NCBI GenBank assembly: GCA_016789305.1
Contig: JAEURJ010000007.1
Coordinates: 496,001-560,000 of the forward strand
Length of the DNA: 64,000 bases
DNA from: Anaerolineales bacterium
GTDB lineage: Bacteria; Chloroflexota; Anaerolineae; Anaerolineales; Villigracilaceae
Direction of reading: 5' to 3'
Shown: positions 61,593 to 64,000 of the stretch, piece after piece
Layout of the letters: each line of letters opens with the position of its first letter
Position numbering within the stretch: the stretch's first letter is position 1
The notes under the pieces: model-generated
The model's database searches: none
Told to the model about the DNA's origin: nothing
Seen by the model: the letters and a program-made list of their open reading frames with translations, nothing else
Program-made: the position numbers and the translations under genes

Positions 61593-63137
61593 ATGACCCA
61601 AGCCCTCTATCGTAAATACCGCCCCAAAGGTTGGGATGCTGTCATCGGACAGGATCACGTCGTCCAGACGCTCATCAACTCCATCAAAGCTGACCGCGTC
61701 GGCCATGCCTATCTTTTCGCCGGTCCGCGCGGAACGGGTAAGACTACCGTGGCGCGTTTGCTTGCGAAGGCGGTCAACTGCCTTAACGAAGACCCAACGC
61801 AACGCCCTGATAATGCCTGTGAACACTGCAAAGCTGTCAATGAGAATCGCTTCATGGACCTCATTGAGATCGATGCCGCTTCCAATACATCCGTGGATGA
61901 CGTCCGCGATTTGCGCGACAAGATCAACTTCTCTCCCTCGCAAGGCAAATACAAAATTTATATCATCGACGAAGTCCACATGCTTTCAACGGCCGCTTTC
62001 AATGCGCTGCTCAAAACGCTGGAAGAGCCGCCTCCACATGCCATTTTCGTTTTGGCAACCACTGAAATTCATAAAATTCCTGCAACTGTTTTATCGCGTT
62101 GCCAGCGTCACGAGTTCCGCCGCGTACCTGTAGATGAGATCGTTGCCAACCTTAAGCACATCGTTCAATCTGAAAACTTGCAGGCCGATGAAGAAGCCCT
62201 GACGTTGATCGCCCGTCAGTCGGCAGGTGGGATGCGCGATGCGCAGTCTCTGCTTGATCAGCTTTCGTCCACTGGAACCACCATCACACTTGCACTTGCT
62301 CAACAGGTTCTCGGCACGGCCACAAGTAAAACTGTTTTGGACGTCATCGATTCAGTCCTCGACCATCAACCTGCGCACGGTCTCGAAACCATTCACAAAG
62401 CTCTTGATTCCGGCGCCGATCCGCGTTCGCTGGCCCGTCAGATCGTGGAATACATGCGCGGACTGATGCTCATTCAAATGGGGAACATCGAACAAGTTGA
62501 AGCCACACGCGAAGTCAAAACGCAAATGGATGCACACGCAAAAGCATTTAATTCCGCCGACGTTTTGCGGATGATGAAGATCTTCAACAACGCCGCAACA
62601 GATTTGCGCGGTGGATGGCAGCCATCCTTGAGTTTGGAACTCGCCTTCGCGGAAGTGTTGGAGGCCCCGCCAGAATCAGCGTTACCGGCAACGCCTCGAA
62701 CCAAGCCTCAGCCTGCTTCATCTCAAAAGACAGAATCCAAGCCTGAAGTTAAGAACGATGCGCCTGCGACAGAAGCATCGCCTGATAAGCCGATCATCAA
62801 TGCGGGTGACATTGTCAAAGCATGGAAATCATTGGCGGCGTCGCTCCCGAAGTCACAGGCGAATTTGTCCGCGTTGTTGAATTCGGTCAAGATGATTGAC
62901 ATTCAAGGAAAGACCCTCGTGCTTGGACTCGCCAGCGATGTGCTCGTTTCAAAAATAGACAAACCCGACCAGATCGAGGCCATTCAGAAATTGATCAAAG
63001 ATCATTTCCACGTGGATGTGGCCGTCAAGTGCATTGTCACCAACGCCAAAGGCAAAATCCCCCCGAACATCGCGCAGGATGGCATGGTCGCCACCGCCAT
63101 TCAACACGGCGGCGAAATCGTCGATATGGATGATTAG
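61593..63137 (+). CDS. dnaX: DNA polymerase III subunits gamma/tau
   Basis: 514-aa clamp-loader ATPase. Walker A AGPRGTGKTTVARL (about 44-57), zinc-binding Cys cluster (CLNE...ACEHC, about 63-83), IEIDAASNTSVDDVRDLRDKI, Walker B IYIIDEVHMLS (about 121), sensor I ATTEIHKIPATVLSRCQRHEF, RQSAGGMRDAQSLLDQ (sensor II). C-terminal part after about 360 has an Ala/Pro/Lys linker and a tau-like domain. ATG at 61593 gives the standard MTQALYRKYRP start; no Shine-Dalgarno, directly after the inverted repeat pair. Confidence 0.97.
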   Translation: MTQALYRKYRPKGWDAVIGQDHVVQTLINSIKADRVGHAYLFAGPRGTGKTTVARLLAKAVNCLNEDPTQRPDNACEHCKAVNENRFMDLIEIDAASNTSVDDVRDLRDKINFSPSQGKYKIYIIDEVHMLSTAAFNALLKTLEEPPPHAIFVLATTEIHKIPATVLSRCQRHEFRRVPVDEIVANLKHIVQSENLQADEEALTLIARQSAGGMRDAQSLLDQLSSTGTTITLALAQQVLGTATSKTVLDVIDSVLDHQPAHGLETIHKALDSGADPRSLARQIVEYMRGLMLIQMGNIEQVEATREVKTQMDAHAKAFNSADVLRMMKIFNNAATDLRGGWQPSLSLELAFAEVLEAPPESALPATPRTKPQPASSQKTESKPEVKNDAPATEASPDKPIINAGDIVKAWKSLAASLPKSQANLSALLNSVKMIDIQGKTLVLGLASDVLVSKIDKPDQIEAIQKLIKDHFHVDVAVKCIVTNAKGKIPPNIAQDGMVATAIQHGGEIVDMDD

Positions 63138-63227
63138 TGTCTTTAGTTTGATGGTTAGTTAGTCGAATAGTCTTGAATATTTTCATAACTTGTGATTCCG
63201 ATTATTAACTTGTAATTGAGGTTGACG

Positions 63228-63674
63228 ATGGCAACAACGAATGAAAATGGTAGTGAAAAGAAAAAGCGAGATGTGAAAATAGAATTTATGATTAGTCCTG
63301 TGCTTCAACAGACAGAGAAAAAGATGAGCGAAGCTCAGCAAATTCAGCTTGATGTAATTGCAAAGACGAATTTCAACCTCTTTAACGGCGAAGAAATCTC
63401 TGCATGGTTGAAACAGAATTACAAAATGTGGCGGGCAGTTTTATTGCCTTTGGATTTTATTTCACTGCGTGATATGGCGAATGGAAACTGGCATGCAGAT
63501 ACACTTTACATCTATCCAGAAGAAGGTTATCAATTCAAACTGGAAGAGATAATGAAAGAACAATTTCACGCAGATGAAACTCAATGGTTGGACAGAGACA
63601 GCGTGATGGATATACTTGGTACCACTGAGATTGAAGATACTTCTTATATAATTCTTTCTGCATGGTGGGATTAA
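63228..63674 (+). CDS. Hypothetical protein between dnaX and ybaB
   Basis: 148-aa charged protein: Lys-rich N-terminus (KKKRDVKIEFM), helix-rich middle (KMSEAQQIQLDVIAKTNF...EEISAWLKQNYKMW) and an acidic C-terminus (EIEDTSYIILSAWWD). No signal peptide, membrane segment or recognised motif. Base composition is more AT-rich than the flanking genes. It interrupts the usual dnaX-ybaB-recR order. ATG at 63228 follows GAGG-TTGAC. I do not recognise a family; a recently acquired gene is one reading. Confidence 0.65.
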   Translation: MATTNENGSEKKKRDVKIEFMISPVLQQTEKKMSEAQQIQLDVIAKTNFNLFNGEEISAWLKQNYKMWRAVLLPLDFISLRDMANGNWHADTLYIYPEEGYQFKLEEIMKEQFHADETQWLDRDSVMDILGTTEIEDTSYIILSAWWD

Positions 63675-63740
63675 ATCTTTTCAATATTTCCAAGTAAATA
63701 ACTATCTGACTAATTAACCAGCGAACTAGGAGACTAACGA

Positions 63741-64000
63741 ATGGCAAAAGGATTTAACAAAGGCCCGGCAATGGGCGGACAAAATAATATGATGGCGCAG
63801 ATCCAGCGCATGCAAAAGCAGATGGAAGAAGCACAGGCGAAGCTCGCGATTGAAACGGTCAGCGCAACTGCGGGCGGTGGCGCGATCAAAGTCATCATGA
63901 CTGGTGATCAGAAATGCAAATCTGTTGAAATTTCCCCTGAATTCCTCAAGGATGCCGACGCCGAAATGTTGCAGGATATGGTCCTCTCAGCTGTTAATCT
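63741..64000 (+). CDS. YbaB/EbfC family nucleoid-associated protein (3'-truncated by window edge)
   Basis: First 86 residues of a small DNA-binding protein. Low-complexity start (FNKGPAMGGQNNMM), then the YbaB core: AQIQRMQKQMEEAQAKLAIETVSATAGGGAIKVIMTGDQKCKSVEISPEFLKDADAEMLQDMVLSAVN. Forms tweezer-shaped dimers that bind DNA; usually in an operon with dnaX and recR. AGGAG 9 nt before the ATG. Continues beyond the window. Confidence 0.92.
   Translation, partial: MAKGFNKGPAMGGQNNMMAQIQRMQKQMEEAQAKLAIETVSATAGGGAIKVIMTGDQKCKSVEISPEFLKDADAEMLQDMVLSAVN

Noticed and set aside
61338..61979. 213-codon open frame on - across the dnaX start
   Set aside because: Opposite dnaX, the repeat pair and the LTD gene; composition follows the sense genes and there is no ribosome site.
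1..64000. tRNA, rRNA, CRISPR, integrase or transposase genes
   Set aside because: No cloverleaf with a GTTCRANNC arm in the gaps, no regular direct-repeat array, and no recombinase motif in any frame I judged real.

Overview
The window reads as a chromosomal stretch of a Chloroflexota (Anaerolineae-like) bacterium with roughly balanced GC. This is an inference from protein style, not from a marker search: GAF-type histidine kinases, secreted proteins with long Thr/Pro-rich stalks, a CIRCE-controlled hrcA-grpE-dnaK-dnaJ operon, a fused alpha-beta 2-oxoacid dehydrogenase E1, a mycobacterial-type inositol-phosphate synthase and a System I cytochrome c maturation cluster. I see no rRNA, tRNA, CRISPR array, transposase or prophage. 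Coding density is high and both strands are used in blocks.

Layout. 1-6.6 kb (+): tail of a GAF histidine kinase, an FHA-domain membrane protein, an AI-2E-family permease, a 60-aa protein and two tandem paralogous polytopic membrane proteins. 6.6-14.9 kb (mostly -): dihydrolipoyl dehydrogenase (E3), dienelactone hydrolase, an isoprenylcysteine-methyltransferase-like protein, another large membrane protein on +, then E2 and fused E1 of a 2-oxoacid dehydrogenase. 15-17.4 kb: two hypothetical exported or anchored proteins and a regulator-like remnant. 17.4-21.2 kb (-): a membrane Fe-S oxidoreductase and a lytic-transglycosylase-like exported protein. 21.2-29.8 kb (-): a complete-looking Ccm cluster (E, F, H, G, a CcmI-like zinc-ribbon protein, a lipoprotein cytochrome c, A, B, C and a 54-aa CcmD-like protein).

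30-39.3 kb: secreted gluzincin, orphan peptide-binding protein, LysM lipoprotein, aldo/keto reductase, a two-domain ThyX-like protein, HIT protein and two paralogous deacetylase-like proteins. 39.3-53.8 kb: inositol-3-phosphate synthase, a second GAF kinase, PfkB kinase, M20 peptidase, class III cyclase, transglutaminase, PAP2 phosphatase and a tandem pair of Ser/Thr kinases with extracytoplasmic PD40 repeats. 53.8-64 kb (+): the heat-shock operon, then Nudix-crcB-DUF190-prmA as an overlapping run, a lamin-tail-domain protein, dnaX, an AT-richer orphan gene and the start of a YbaB-family gene.

Beyond ordinary annotation, four things stand out. (1) Short GC-rich palindromic repeats follow several stop codons, and one copy appears to sit in frame inside the Fe-S oxidoreductase gene; a different hairpin sits in frame inside prmA. 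(2) Eight genes without a usable Shine-Dalgarno sequence have a TANNNT -10-like box 6-9 nt before the start codon, the geometry of leaderless mRNAs. (3) The ThyX-like protein has two domains, each keeping a different half of the ThyX signature. (4) The Ccm cluster has a CxxxY-type CcmE, a zinc-ribbon CcmI-like protein and an embedded cytochrome whose second heme motif is broken.
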